DNA of 64,000 nucleotides from an uncultured Bacteroidia bacterium (GTDB lineage: Bacteria; Bacteroidota; Bacteroidia; J057; CALAJH01), in NCBI GenBank assembly GCA_937922655.1, contig CALAJH010000050.1, forward strand, positions 1-64,000, in the 5' to 3' direction. The notes below the pieces were generated by a model that searched no databases, had not been told where the DNA came from, and saw only the letters and a list, made by a program, of their open reading frames with translations. Below are positions 16,607 to 24,140 of the stretch, piece after piece. Positions within the stretch are counted from its first letter, which is position 1. Each line of letters opens with the position of its first letter. The translations under genes and the position numbers were made by a program.

Positions 16607-17539
16607 GTGAGCCATCATAAGTTATTGATTATCGGTTCGGGACCCGCCGGTTATACGGCGGCCATTTACGCGGCACGGGCGGGCTTGCAACCCGTTCTTT
16701 TGGCCGGCATGCAACCCGGGGGGCAACTTATGCTTACCACCGACGTGGAAAACTACCCGGGCTACAAAAACGGCGTCAAAGGCCCCGAAATGATGGAGGA
16801 CTTTCGCCTTCAAGCCGAACGCTTCGGTACCGAAATCCGCTATGAAAACGCGGTGGAAGTGGATTTTTCCCAACGCCCGTTTACGATAAAAACCGATGGC
16901 GAAGCGACGTTGACGGCCGACGCGGTCATCGTCGCCACGGGCGCCTCGGCCAAGTGGCTGGGTTTGGAAAACGAAACGCGTCTTTACGGGGCGGGCGTTT
17001 CCGCCTGTGCCGTATGCGACGGTTTTTTCTACAAGGGTAAGGACGCGGTCGTCGTCGGCGGAGGCGATACCGCCGCCGAAGAATCCACTTATTTGTCCAA
17101 ACTTTGCCGGCAGGTGTATCTTTTGGTGCGTCGGGGGGAAATGCGGGCGTCGAAAATCATGCAGGAACGCGTTCTCAAAACCCCCAACCTCAAAGTCCTT
17201 TGGCACACCGAAACGGTGGACATACTCGGCGAAAACCACGTCGAGGCCGTGCGCGTGCGCAACGTTCAAACCGGAGAAATTACCGATTTGCCCGTACAGG
17301 CTTTTTTTGTCGCCATCGGCCATCAACCCAACACCGAAGTTTTCAAAGGCCAACTCCAAACCGACGCCAACGGATACATCGTTACCCGTCCCGGTTCGAC
17401 GTACACGTCGGTCGAGGGGGTTTTCGCCGCCGGCGACGTGCAAGACCACGTTTATCGGCAGGCGGTAACGGCGGCGGGGACGGGCTGCATGGCCGCCCTC
17501 GACGCCGAACGTTGGCTTGCCGCGCAAGGATTGCATTAA
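16607..17539 (+). CDS. trxB: Thioredoxin-disulfide reductase
   Basis: 310 residues, the standard length of the NADPH-dependent flavoenzyme that reduces thioredoxin. FAD-binding GSGPAGYTA (10-18), the redox-active CAVC (C134-C137), NADPH-binding GGGDTA (151-156) and the C-terminal FAD motif VFAAGDVQDHVYRQAVTAAGTGC are all visible. The start is GTG (16607); no in-frame ATG precedes the FAD motif. It probably has its own transcript, since a small inverted repeat separates it from the DUF58 gene. Confidence 0.95.
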   Translation: MSHHKLLIIGSGPAGYTAAIYAARAGLQPVLLAGMQPGGQLMLTTDVENYPGYKNGVKGPEMMEDFRLQAERFGTEIRYENAVEVDFSQRPFTIKTDGEATLTADAVIVATGASAKWLGLENETRLYGAGVSACAVCDGFFYKGKDAVVVGGGDTAAEESTYLSKLCRQVYLLVRRGEMRASKIMQERVLKTPNLKVLWHTETVDILGENHVEAVRVRNVQTGEITDLPVQAFFVAIGHQPNTEVFKGQLQTDANGYIVTRPGSTYTSVEGVFAAGDVQDHVYRQAVTAAGTGCMAALDAERWLAAQGLH

Positions 17540-17671
17540 TCGCCTGTCCGCCGCATACCGAAACCCGACGTCGTTTTCACCTTCGTCAAAAAAGACGGCG
17601 CCGGGTTTTCAACGTCCCCCGTCTATCCAAAGCCCATCCTTGCCTTTGGGTTAAATGTTGTAAATTGCGAT

Positions 17672-18559
17672 ATGTTGGAAAAAGGAAAAAGCCTGCTTTA
17701 CGTTTCGCGACGTCAATTTACATCGCGGCGCGTCAAAGACGCGATTTATATGACGCTTGCGGTGGTATGCGGAGCCTTTGGACTCAACCACTTCATCGTT
17801 CCCCACGGTATCTTGGACGGCGGGGTCATCGGCATTGCCTTGCTTGTTGCCCATGCCACGGGGTGGAGCTTGGGGTTGTTGATATTTCTTTTGAATTTGC
17901 CGATTTTAGGGCTGGGGTTTGTCAGGATTGGAAAAAAATTCGCTTTGGCCAGTTTTTTGGTCATTACGGGTTTTACTTTGGCCGAACATTATTTTCCCGT
18001 TCACGCGGAAACCGACGACGTACTGCTTTCCGCGATATTCGGCGGCTGTTTGTTGGGTGCGGGAACGGGTTTTGCCATGCGGGCCACGTCGGTATTGGAC
18101 GGCTCGGAAATCGTAGCCTTGCTTTTGAGCCGAAGGGCGGGCATCCAACTCGGAGAAATGATATTGGCCTTCAACATACTGATTTTTATCGTAGCGGGAG
18201 CGATATTGAGCGTCGAAAAAGCCTTGTACTCGACGGTAACTTATTTTTGCGCGGCGAAAATGATGGAATTTGTCTTGCACGGTTTCGAGGAATACAACGC
18301 GGTTACGATTATTTCGGCCAAATACGAAGAAATGCGCGAAGCCATCGTTCGCAACACCCAACGCGGGGTCACGGTCTATTCGGCCAAAGGCGGATATTCG
18401 GGCGAAACGCGCGACGTCGTCGTTTGCGTCGTTACCCGCTTGGAGGTGCCGAGCCTAAAAAACCTTATTTACGAAACCGACCCTCACGCTTTCGTTTTGG
18501 TACACGCCTTGCACGAGGCTTCGGGAGGAATGGTGAAAAAACGCCCGTTTTCGCATTAA
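17672..18559 (+). CDS. YitT family membrane protein
   Basis: 295 residues with about five to six hydrophobic segments and the family pattern GLNHFIVPHGILDGGVIGIALL (residues 30-50) and GGCLLGAGTGFAMRATSVLDGSEIVALLL. A soluble C-terminal DUF2179 domain follows (AIVRNTQRGVTVYSAKGGYSG, then VVTRLEVPSLKNLIYETDPHAFV). YitT proteins are inner-membrane proteins of unknown transport role; DUF2179 resembles small ligand-binding domains. No partner genes are adjacent. Confidence 0.9.
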   Translation: MLEKGKSLLYVSRRQFTSRRVKDAIYMTLAVVCGAFGLNHFIVPHGILDGGVIGIALLVAHATGWSLGLLIFLLNLPILGLGFVRIGKKFALASFLVITGFTLAEHYFPVHAETDDVLLSAIFGGCLLGAGTGFAMRATSVLDGSEIVALLLSRRAGIQLGEMILAFNILIFIVAGAILSVEKALYSTVTYFCAAKMMEFVLHGFEEYNAVTIISAKYEEMREAIVRNTQRGVTVYSAKGGYSGETRDVVVCVVTRLEVPSLKNLIYETDPHAFVLVHALHEASGGMVKKRPFSH

Positions 18560-18752
18560 TTCCCGCGCCCGCTCCGCAAACACCGGCCACAAATCGCGCG
18601 ATAACGGCGAAGGCCGTTGCCAACAACCTAAAATTAATCCCGGTATAATTGGTTGTTGTTTTTATCGTTCCCGTTTTTCGTCGTTGCTTGGGGTAAGCCA
18701 ACACAATTTTTACATAAAAAAAAGCACGGTTTTGTGTTTCGTTTTCCGTTTT

Positions 18753-18847
18753 TTACGATATTGCGGCTTGCATGGGACGAGCGCGTTTTCAGCATGCGAA
18801 CGTCGTGCTTGGGCGCCCGTGGATGTTTTTTTCATCGTTGCCCAAGG
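18753..18847 (+). repeat. Shared upstream element, copy A
   Basis: Two conserved blocks lie before the 18895 gene: TTACGATATTGCGGCTT (from 18753) and GTGGATGTTTTTTTCATCG (from 18819), followed by TTGCCCAAGG. Both recur before the paralog at 41445 with nearly the same spacing (66 versus 73 bp); the second block also occurs at 21132. Confidence 0.65.
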
Positions 18848-18864
18848 CGCCTTGCTTTTTTTCT

Positions 18865-18872
18865 TAAATTTG
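18865..18872 (+). promoter_or_regulatory. -7 promoter box of the 18895 surface protein
   Basis: TAAATTTG, 22 bp before the ATG at 18895. Confidence 0.5.
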
Positions 18873-18894
18873 AACAACTTTTACCAACAACCGT

Positions 18895-20916
18895 ATGAAA
18901 AGCCGTAAAGCTTTGGCCGTCGCAATAACGGCGGCCTTGATCATGGGCCAAATTCGGGCCCAAACCCAAAACTGTCCCCGAATTGCGCAACGCGGCGACA
19001 CCCTTTTCGCCGTGCCCGCAGACGCCCCGGCGTACCGATGGTACAAAAACGGCGCGCTCGTTGCGGGGCAAACCCAAAATTTCGTCGTCATGGACGAAAA
19101 CGCCGACTATGCGGTCGAAGTCTTCGGGGTTTCGCCGGCTTTCGACCTCGCGCCGATAACGGTCAAACTTTCGGGCCGCGTTTTCGACCCGCGTTTGCAA
19201 GCCGTGGCCGGGGCCGCCGTCCGCCTCGGCGGCCAAACCCGCTTCACCGACGACCAAGGCCGCTTCACGTTTGAATCCGTTGCCGTGACCCGGGGACGAA
19301 ACGTCGTCAAAATCGAAAAAAACGGCTATTTTTCCGCGCAATCGGCCGTTTATTTCGCCGCCGGCGACGAAAAAAACACCGCCGTCATGCTCCATCCCAA
19401 ACAAAACCCCGTCGCCTTCGCCGCCACCCAAGGTTTGCTGCTTCACAACAACGATTTTTCAATCCACATTCCCCCGAACGCCGTCGCCCGCGCCGACGGT
19501 CAAGCCTACGACGGGCCGGTGACCATGCACTGCGCCCATCTTTCGCCCGACTACCCGTATTTCGGTTTTGCAATGCCCGGCGGCGACTTTTTGGCCGTCA
19601 CGACCACGGGCCAAACCGTCGCCCTCGTTTCCTACGGCGTAATCGGCGTCGAATTGACCGACGAAACGGGCGCACCCCTCAATTTGCGCAACGGCGCGAC
19701 GGCGCGCGTCGTCATGCGCATGCCCCAAGGCCTCGAAAACCAACCCACCGCCGCCCTTTGGCATTTCGACGAAAACAACGGCCTTTGGCGCGAAAAAACC
19801 CTCCTTCGCGCACAAGGCGACTTTTTGGTCGGCGACGTGGGCCATTTTTCTTGGTGGAACATGGACTATTGGGGACCGTCGGGAACGGTCCGCGGACGCG
19901 TCGTCGACTGCGCCGGAAACCCCATCGCCGACGCCCCGTTTTGCATCGGTCAAAGCTGTTGGACGACCGACCCCAACGGCCGATTTACCGTCGTGCGCGT
20001 CCCCGCCGGACAAAACCTCACCCTGACCTCCAACGCCCAAACCCTCGTCTTTTCCCTCAACGAAGGCGACACCTTGGACGTGGGCGACGTTTTCGGAGGT
20101 TCGAGTTTAATCGCCGCGGGTTTGTTGGCGTGGGACGACGTCAACCAAGTTTCCGCCACCTTAACCGTTTTCACCAACGGCGGAGCCCCGCCTTTTGAGT
20201 TTTCGCTCGACAGCCTCCATTGGCAAAACGAAAACGTCTTTACCGGCTTGACCGCCAACGCCTATTCCGTGTGGATTCGCGAAGCCAACGCATGCGTCGC
20301 AAGAATCGAAACCTTCCTCCAACGCTTGGGCGCGGGATGCCTGCTCGCCGAAGGCCAAAGTTTGGATTCGCTGCCCCGTTATACCTCGTGGCTTTCCGCG
20401 CTCGAAGCCCACAACCAGGGCCTGCCCGTATACCGCTATGCAAGTTGCGAAAACCTCGGCCTCGTCGCCGCCAATTACGTTTGTTTGCGCGAACTGGCTT
20501 TGTCGGATTGCGGACTGACGCAACTGCCCGAAGGTTTGTCGAACCTTGTCGGATTGCAAATCCTGAATTTGTCCGGCAACCCGCTCGATACCGTGCCGTC
20601 GGTCGTGTTTTCGTTGCCGAACCTCCAAGTTTTGGATATGCGTTGGACCAACGTTCCGGAAGAGGACCGTGCGGGCTACGAGGCGAACCTGCCCGGCGTA
20701 ACGATTTATTGGGAGGCCTGCGACGCGCCGGACGGCTGGTCTTGGGCAAAACGCGCCGGCGGCACGAGTGTGGACGAGGCTTGGGGTGTGGCTTCGCACG
20801 CCGACGGTTCGGCAACCGTAACGGGCCGGTTTGGGGGCACGGCGGACTTCGGCGGCACAACCCTGCAAAGCGCGGGAGACTACGATATTTTCGTGGCGCG
20901 GGTGTGTCCGGAATAG
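18895..20916 (+). CDS. Surface protein: Ig-like, CarboxypepD_reg-like, LRR, single propeller blade
   Basis: 673 residues with a signal peptide (MKSRKALAVAITAALIMGQIRAQ). In order: an Ig-like segment (CPRIAQRGDTLFAVP to YAVEVFG), a carboxypeptidase-regulatory-like domain (GRVFDPRLQAVAGAAVRLGG), a ZU5-like stretch (FSIHIPPNAVARADG), a second regulatory-like domain (GRVVDCAGNPIADAP), a leucine-rich-repeat patch (LREL..LPEGLSNLVGLQILNLSGNPL), then one SBBP-like beta-propeller blade ending DIFVARVCPE. It is a paralog of 41445-44600 over its whole length, but that protein has seven blades. A one-blade propeller cannot close, so the C-terminus looks like the product of an internal deletion. No CHU_C or Por sorting domain is seen. 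Probably a surface binding protein. Confidence 0.85.
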   Translation: MKSRKALAVAITAALIMGQIRAQTQNCPRIAQRGDTLFAVPADAPAYRWYKNGALVAGQTQNFVVMDENADYAVEVFGVSPAFDLAPITVKLSGRVFDPRLQAVAGAAVRLGGQTRFTDDQGRFTFESVAVTRGRNVVKIEKNGYFSAQSAVYFAAGDEKNTAVMLHPKQNPVAFAATQGLLLHNNDFSIHIPPNAVARADGQAYDGPVTMHCAHLSPDYPYFGFAMPGGDFLAVTTTGQTVALVSYGVIGVELTDETGAPLNLRNGATARVVMRMPQGLENQPTAALWHFDENNGLWREKTLLRAQGDFLVGDVGHFSWWNMDYWGPSGTVRGRVVDCAGNPIADAPFCIGQSCWTTDPNGRFTVVRVPAGQNLTLTSNAQTLVFSLNEGDTLDVGDVFGGSSLIAAGLLAWDDVNQVSATLTVFTNGGAPPFEFSLDSLHWQNENVFTGLTANAYSVWIREANACVARIETFLQRLGAGCLLAEGQSLDSLPRYTSWLSALEAHNQGLPVYRYASCENLGLVAANYVCLRELALSDCGLTQLPEGLSNLVGLQILNLSGNPLDTVPSVVFSLPNLQVLDMRWTNVPEEDRAGYEANLPGVTIYWEACDAPDGWSWAKRAGGTSVDEAWGVASHADGSATVTGRFGGTADFGGTTLQSAGDYDIFVARVCPE

Positions 20917-20950
20917 GTCGTCGCGGCACGGCTTCACATGACAAGGGGGG

Positions 20951-21014
20951 CGTTTCCCGCCCCCGGCGTCTCAACGCCTGTATTCGGGCGGCAAAACGCT
21001 TGGGGCGGGAAACG
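20951..21014. repeat. 13-bp perfect inverted repeat with nested hairpin
   Basis: CGTTTCCCGCCCC (20951-20963) pairs perfectly with GGGGCGGGAAACG (21002-21014). Inside the loop, GGCG-TCTCAA-CGCC forms a second small stem. It lies 34 bp after the stop codon of the surface protein and could act as a terminator or a structured 3' end, though the T tract is weak. Confidence 0.6.
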
Positions 21015-21131
21015 ACGGGCGGGTTGTTTTTATCGGTCGCGTCATGCAAACGGCGGCGCCCAAGGCCCGCCGTGAACGCAAGGCCGCCGTCAAGCCATGG
21101 GCTCGGGCGCTTAACGGAGCGAAAGCAAAAG

Positions 21132-21156
21132 ATGTTTTTTTCATCGCTGCCCGAGG
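21132..21156 (+). repeat. Shared upstream element, copy B (partial)
   Basis: ATGTTTTTTTCATCG followed by CTGCCCGAGG differs from copy A at only two positions over 25 bases. It is not followed by a surface-protein gene but by the tRNA-Phe pair. Confidence 0.6.
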
Positions 21157-21252
21157 GGCATTGGTGTTTTCAAATTTACGTCCAACATTCGTCGTTTACG
21201 TTACCCTTCAAATTATTTTCGTCGATTGTTTGCGCAAACCAAAACGCCGGCG

Positions 21253-21260
21253 TAATTTTG
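21253..21260 (+). promoter_or_regulatory. -7 promoter box of the tRNA-Phe pair
   Basis: TAATTTTG, 11 bp before the first tRNA base. Confidence 0.6.
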
Positions 21261-21271
21261 CCACTCGAATC

Positions 21272-21344
<73 letters not shown>

Positions 21345-21368
21345 CAAAAAACACGACCCTGCCGGCAC

Positions 21369-21441
<73 letters not shown>

Positions 21442-21461
21442 CTCATCTATTTTTTAGTTTC

Positions 21462-22322
21462 TTGTTTAGACTTAGTCCAATTAAAGGCGCGCTGTTCGTT
21501 CTAGCGACGCTGACGGCCTCATGCGTTTGGCCGTCGGAAAAAAACGGGGCCTCAACTTCGGCCGTTCGCATCGTTACGCTTTCGCCAACGCTTACCGAGA
21601 TTGTATACGCGCTCGGGGATACGGTCGTGGGACGGGACTTGTTGAGTTCGATGCCGAAAGAAGCCCTTGCGGCGCCGAGCGTAGGATACATGCGTGCGTT
21701 GAGCGACGAAGGAATTCTTAGTTTAAAGCCAACGTTGGTTTTGGCGACGTCCGAGGCCGGTCCGGCGGCCGTATTGGAAAAAGTGGCCGCAAAGACAAAG
21801 TTGATTCTCACCCCCGAAGCTCTGGACGTCGATTCGGCGGTCAAAACGATAGAAATGGTTGCGGCGGCATTGAACAAATCCGAAAAAGGAAACCAAATCA
21901 TCGCCAACCTTCGGACGAAATGCGATTCGGCGGCCAAAATCGTTGAAGGATTAAAAGTTCGTCCACGGGTGTTGTATTTGAATTCGCGCGGCGACGCCGC
22001 AAGCCTCTACGCCCACGGCAAAGCAACGACGGCCGACTTTTATATCACGGGTGCGGGGGGCCAAAACGTCGTCGATTTTGCAAAAATCAAGCCCTTTTCC
22101 GAAGAGGCGCTAATCAACGCCGACCCCGATATTTTGTTGTTCGACCAAGACACTTTCGAGCGTTTGGGCGGCTTGGAGGGATTGGCGGCGTCGGCCTTGT
22201 TCTCGAAACTCAAAGCCGTTAAAGAAAAACGGGTGGTTGTTGCTCCGACGGCGCATTTTTTCGGCGTCGGTCCTTATGCGGGAGAACTGTTGTTGAATTT
22301 TCAAAAAGCGTTTTATCCTTGA
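21462..22322 (+). CDS. Periplasmic binding lipoprotein, haem/cobalamin/siderophore (TroA-like) type
   Basis: 286 residues from the TTG at 21462, chosen because the resulting N-terminus (MFRLSPIKGALFVLATLTASC) is a lipoprotein signal with lipobox LTASC (C21); the frame remains open upstream only through the tRNA. The mature part has the helical-backbone metal-receptor pattern of HmuT/BtuF-like proteins: RIVTLSPTLTEIVYALG, VGRDLLSSMPKEA, VGYMRALSDEGILSLKPTLVLAT and a C-terminal GVGPYAGELLLNF. It would deliver haem or a corrinoid/siderophore to an ABC importer, but no permease or ATPase gene follows. It overlaps rlmB by 4 bp and begins only 20 bp after the second tRNA, so it is probably co-transcribed with the tRNAs. 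Confidence 0.8.
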   Translation: MFRLSPIKGALFVLATLTASCVWPSEKNGASTSAVRIVTLSPTLTEIVYALGDTVVGRDLLSSMPKEALAAPSVGYMRALSDEGILSLKPTLVLATSEAGPAAVLEKVAAKTKLILTPEALDVDSAVKTIEMVAAALNKSEKGNQIIANLRTKCDSAAKIVEGLKVRPRVLYLNSRGDAASLYAHGKATTADFYITGAGGQNVVDFAKIKPFSEEALINADPDILLFDQDTFERLGGLEGLAASALFSKLKAVKEKRVVVAPTAHFFGVGPYAGELLLNFQKAFYP

Positions 22323-23056
22323 GCGAGGAAATTTACGGCCTACGGGCGGTGGAGGAGGCGCTGGATTCGGGTCGGACGATTGACAAGGTGTTGGTACGCA
22401 AAGGGCTGAACGACGAGGCTTCGCGAGGATTGGTGGCCCGTCTGCGTCGCGCGGGTGTGCCTTACCAAATCGTACCCTACGAGGCGATAGAGCGGTTGTT
22501 TCGCGGTAAAAATCATCAGGGGGTGGCGGCGTATTTGTCGGCCGCAGCCTACGCCTATGCCGAAGACGTGGTTGCCGCCGCTTACGAAGCGGGCAGAAGG
22601 CCGTTGTTGGTGTATTTGGACGGCGTTACCGACGTTCGCAACCTTGGGGCGATCGCACGGAGCGCCGAATGTTTCGGGGTGGACGCGCTTGTTTTGCCCG
22701 CCCTGGCATCGGCGCGGCTTTCGGCGGACGCGGTCAAAGCCTCGGCCGGCGCCCTGTTGCGAATCCCTGTTTGTAGAAGCGTTTCGCCCGTTAAAACCTT
22801 GCAACGCCTCAAACAAGCGGGCTTGAAAATCATTCTCGCCCGCGAACGCGCCAAAGAATCGATTTTTGACTACGACCCCGACGGTCCCGTTTGTTACGTT
22901 TTCGGAAGCGAAGGCCAAGGCGTGTCGCCCGACGTTGTAGACGTTTGCGATGGCGGCGTTTACATTCCGATGACGGGAAAAACGGGTTCGCTCAACGTGG
23001 CGGTGGCGGCGGGAATTGTCTTGGCCGTCGAAGCCCGCCGACGCGCTCTTTGTTAA
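22319..23056 (+). CDS. rlmB: 23S rRNA (guanosine-2'-O-)-methyltransferase RlmB
   Basis: 245 residues. An N-terminal SpoU substrate-binding domain (YGLRAVEEALDSGRTIDKVLV) is followed by a SPOUT knot with its three motifs: NLGAIARSAECFGVD, YVFGSEGQGVS and the knot loop around GKTGSLNVAVAAGI. RlmB makes Gm2251 in 23S rRNA. The start is TTG, overlapping the preceding stop codon as TTGA, so translation is probably coupled to the binding lipoprotein. Confidence 0.92.
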   Translation: MSEEIYGLRAVEEALDSGRTIDKVLVRKGLNDEASRGLVARLRRAGVPYQIVPYEAIERLFRGKNHQGVAAYLSAAAYAYAEDVVAAAYEAGRRPLLVYLDGVTDVRNLGAIARSAECFGVDALVLPALASARLSADAVKASAGALLRIPVCRSVSPVKTLQRLKQAGLKIILARERAKESIFDYDPDGPVCYVFGSEGQGVSPDVVDVCDGGVYIPMTGKTGSLNVAVAAGIVLAVEARRRALC

Positions 23057-23075
23057 TTTGCCTTTGTTAATTTGC
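23048..23075. repeat. 14-bp tandem repeat carrying both convergent stop codons
   Basis: CTTTGTTAATTTGC occurs twice in a row. The first copy holds the TAA of rlmB (23054-23056); the second holds the TTA that is the stop of the minus-strand transporter (23067-23069). Confidence 0.85.
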
Positions 23076-23978
23076 CGTCGTTCTTTGTGAAAACCAAAGA
23101 AAAACTTGCGCCAGCATCATGCCGGAAAGCAGGTGCCATACCCCCCAAAAACCGCAAATCAACGCCGGACCTCCCAAGCCGTCCATAAACATGAAAACCA
23201 ACGCCAGTCCGAGTCCGGAGTTTTGAATGCCGGTTTCCATCGTAACGGCGCGAAGGTCGGGACCGTTGAGGCCGGCGGTTTTGGCCGTGGCCCAACCCAA
23301 GAAAAAAGCGATGGCGTTGTGGAGTGCAACCCAAGGAAACAAGCCGCCAACCGTTTTGATGAAAATATCGCCGTTGGCGGCCAAAGCCGCAAGCACATAA
23401 GCCGTAAAAACAACGACGGAAATTTTTCGGACGGGACGACGAATCTTTTGCGCCGTTTCGGGCCGCCAACGCGACAAACCCATGCCCAAAACCATTGGAA
23501 AAATCAAAAGGGTCAAAACCGATAGCATCAATTCCCCAAAATCGGGACGAACGGCTCTCAACAGTTCGCGGGTTTCGGGGACAAGCGAGGCGTAAAGGCC
23601 GAAATTGAGCGGGGTCAGCACGACGGCGGCGGGCGTGGCAAACGCCGTAAGCGCCACCGACAACGCAACGTTGCCCCGGGCAACGGCGGTTAAAAAGTTG
23701 GAAACATTGCCGCCGGGACAAGCGGCAACCAAAAGCATACCCAAACCCAAGCCCGGCGGTGGTTTGAGCCACGCCACCAACAAAGCCGTCGTCGCGGGCA
23801 AAAGCACAAATTGTGCAAAAACACCGCTAAAAAAAGACTTGGGGTTCGCAACCAAACGCCGAAATTCCGACGGACGGGTCTCCAAAGCCACACCGAACAT
23901 AATGAACGCCAACGTAACGTTCAACGCCGCCATCCCCGAGGCGCCAAAATTCAAATGAACCTCGTCCCACGATTCCAT
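23067..23978 (-). CDS. Bile acid:sodium symporter (BASS) family transporter
   Basis: 303 residues, about ten hydrophobic segments. Family hallmarks are seen: NVTLAFIMFGVALETRPSEF near the N-terminus, ACPGGNVSNFLTAVARGNVALSVALTA (about residues 85-111) and METGIQNSGLGLALVFMF, the two crossover regions that bind sodium. Members move organic anions, including bile acids, pantoate and other metabolites; the substrate here is not predictable. A shortened TAATTTG box lies 7 bp upstream of the ATG. Confidence 0.88.
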   Translation of the reverse strand: MESWDEVHLNFGASGMAALNVTLAFIMFGVALETRPSEFRRLVANPKSFFSGVFAQFVLLPATTALLVAWLKPPPGLGLGMLLVAACPGGNVSNFLTAVARGNVALSVALTAFATPAAVVLTPLNFGLYASLVPETRELLRAVRPDFGELMLSVLTLLIFPMVLGMGLSRWRPETAQKIRRPVRKISVVVFTAYVLAALAANGDIFIKTVGGLFPWVALHNAIAFFLGWATAKTAGLNGPDLRAVTMETGIQNSGLGLALVFMFMDGLGGPALICGFWGVWHLLSGMMLAQVFLWFSQRTTAN

Positions 23979-24088
23979 ATTCGTGCAAATTAACGAATTA
24001 TCGCATTTGATTTTTTGTTTCTATGACGTATAAAGCGACGTGCATTTACAATCGCCTATACCCCCCCCGCCAAAACGAGCAATTTTTA

Positions 24089-24096
24089 TAATTTTG
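24089..24096 (+). promoter_or_regulatory. -7 promoter box of the membrane-fusion protein gene
   Basis: TAATTTTG, 44 bp before the ATG at 24141. A small hairpin GCGGA-GATAA-TCCGC (24096-24110) sits at the predicted transcript start. Confidence 0.5.
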
Positions 24097-24140
24097 CGGA
24101 GATAATCCGCCACGGTTACGGAAACGTCTTACAAACAAAC

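Larger units (their letters stand above)
18560..18894. other. Intergenic region with the shared paralog leader element
   Basis: No gene is seen. It contains a small hairpin AACGGC-GAAG-GCCGTT at 18603-18618, the leader element shared with 41304-41405 (listed separately), and the promoter box at 18865-18872. Confidence 0.45.
20917..21271. other. Structured intergenic region before the tRNA-Phe pair
   Basis: No gene is supported here. It contains a 13-bp inverted repeat (20951-21014), a partial copy of the paralog leader element (21132-21156) and the tRNA promoter box. Confidence 0.5.

Noticed and set aside
20951-21014. Inverted repeat as ends of an insertion sequence
   Set aside because: The arms enclose only 38 bp with no transposase and no flanking direct repeats.
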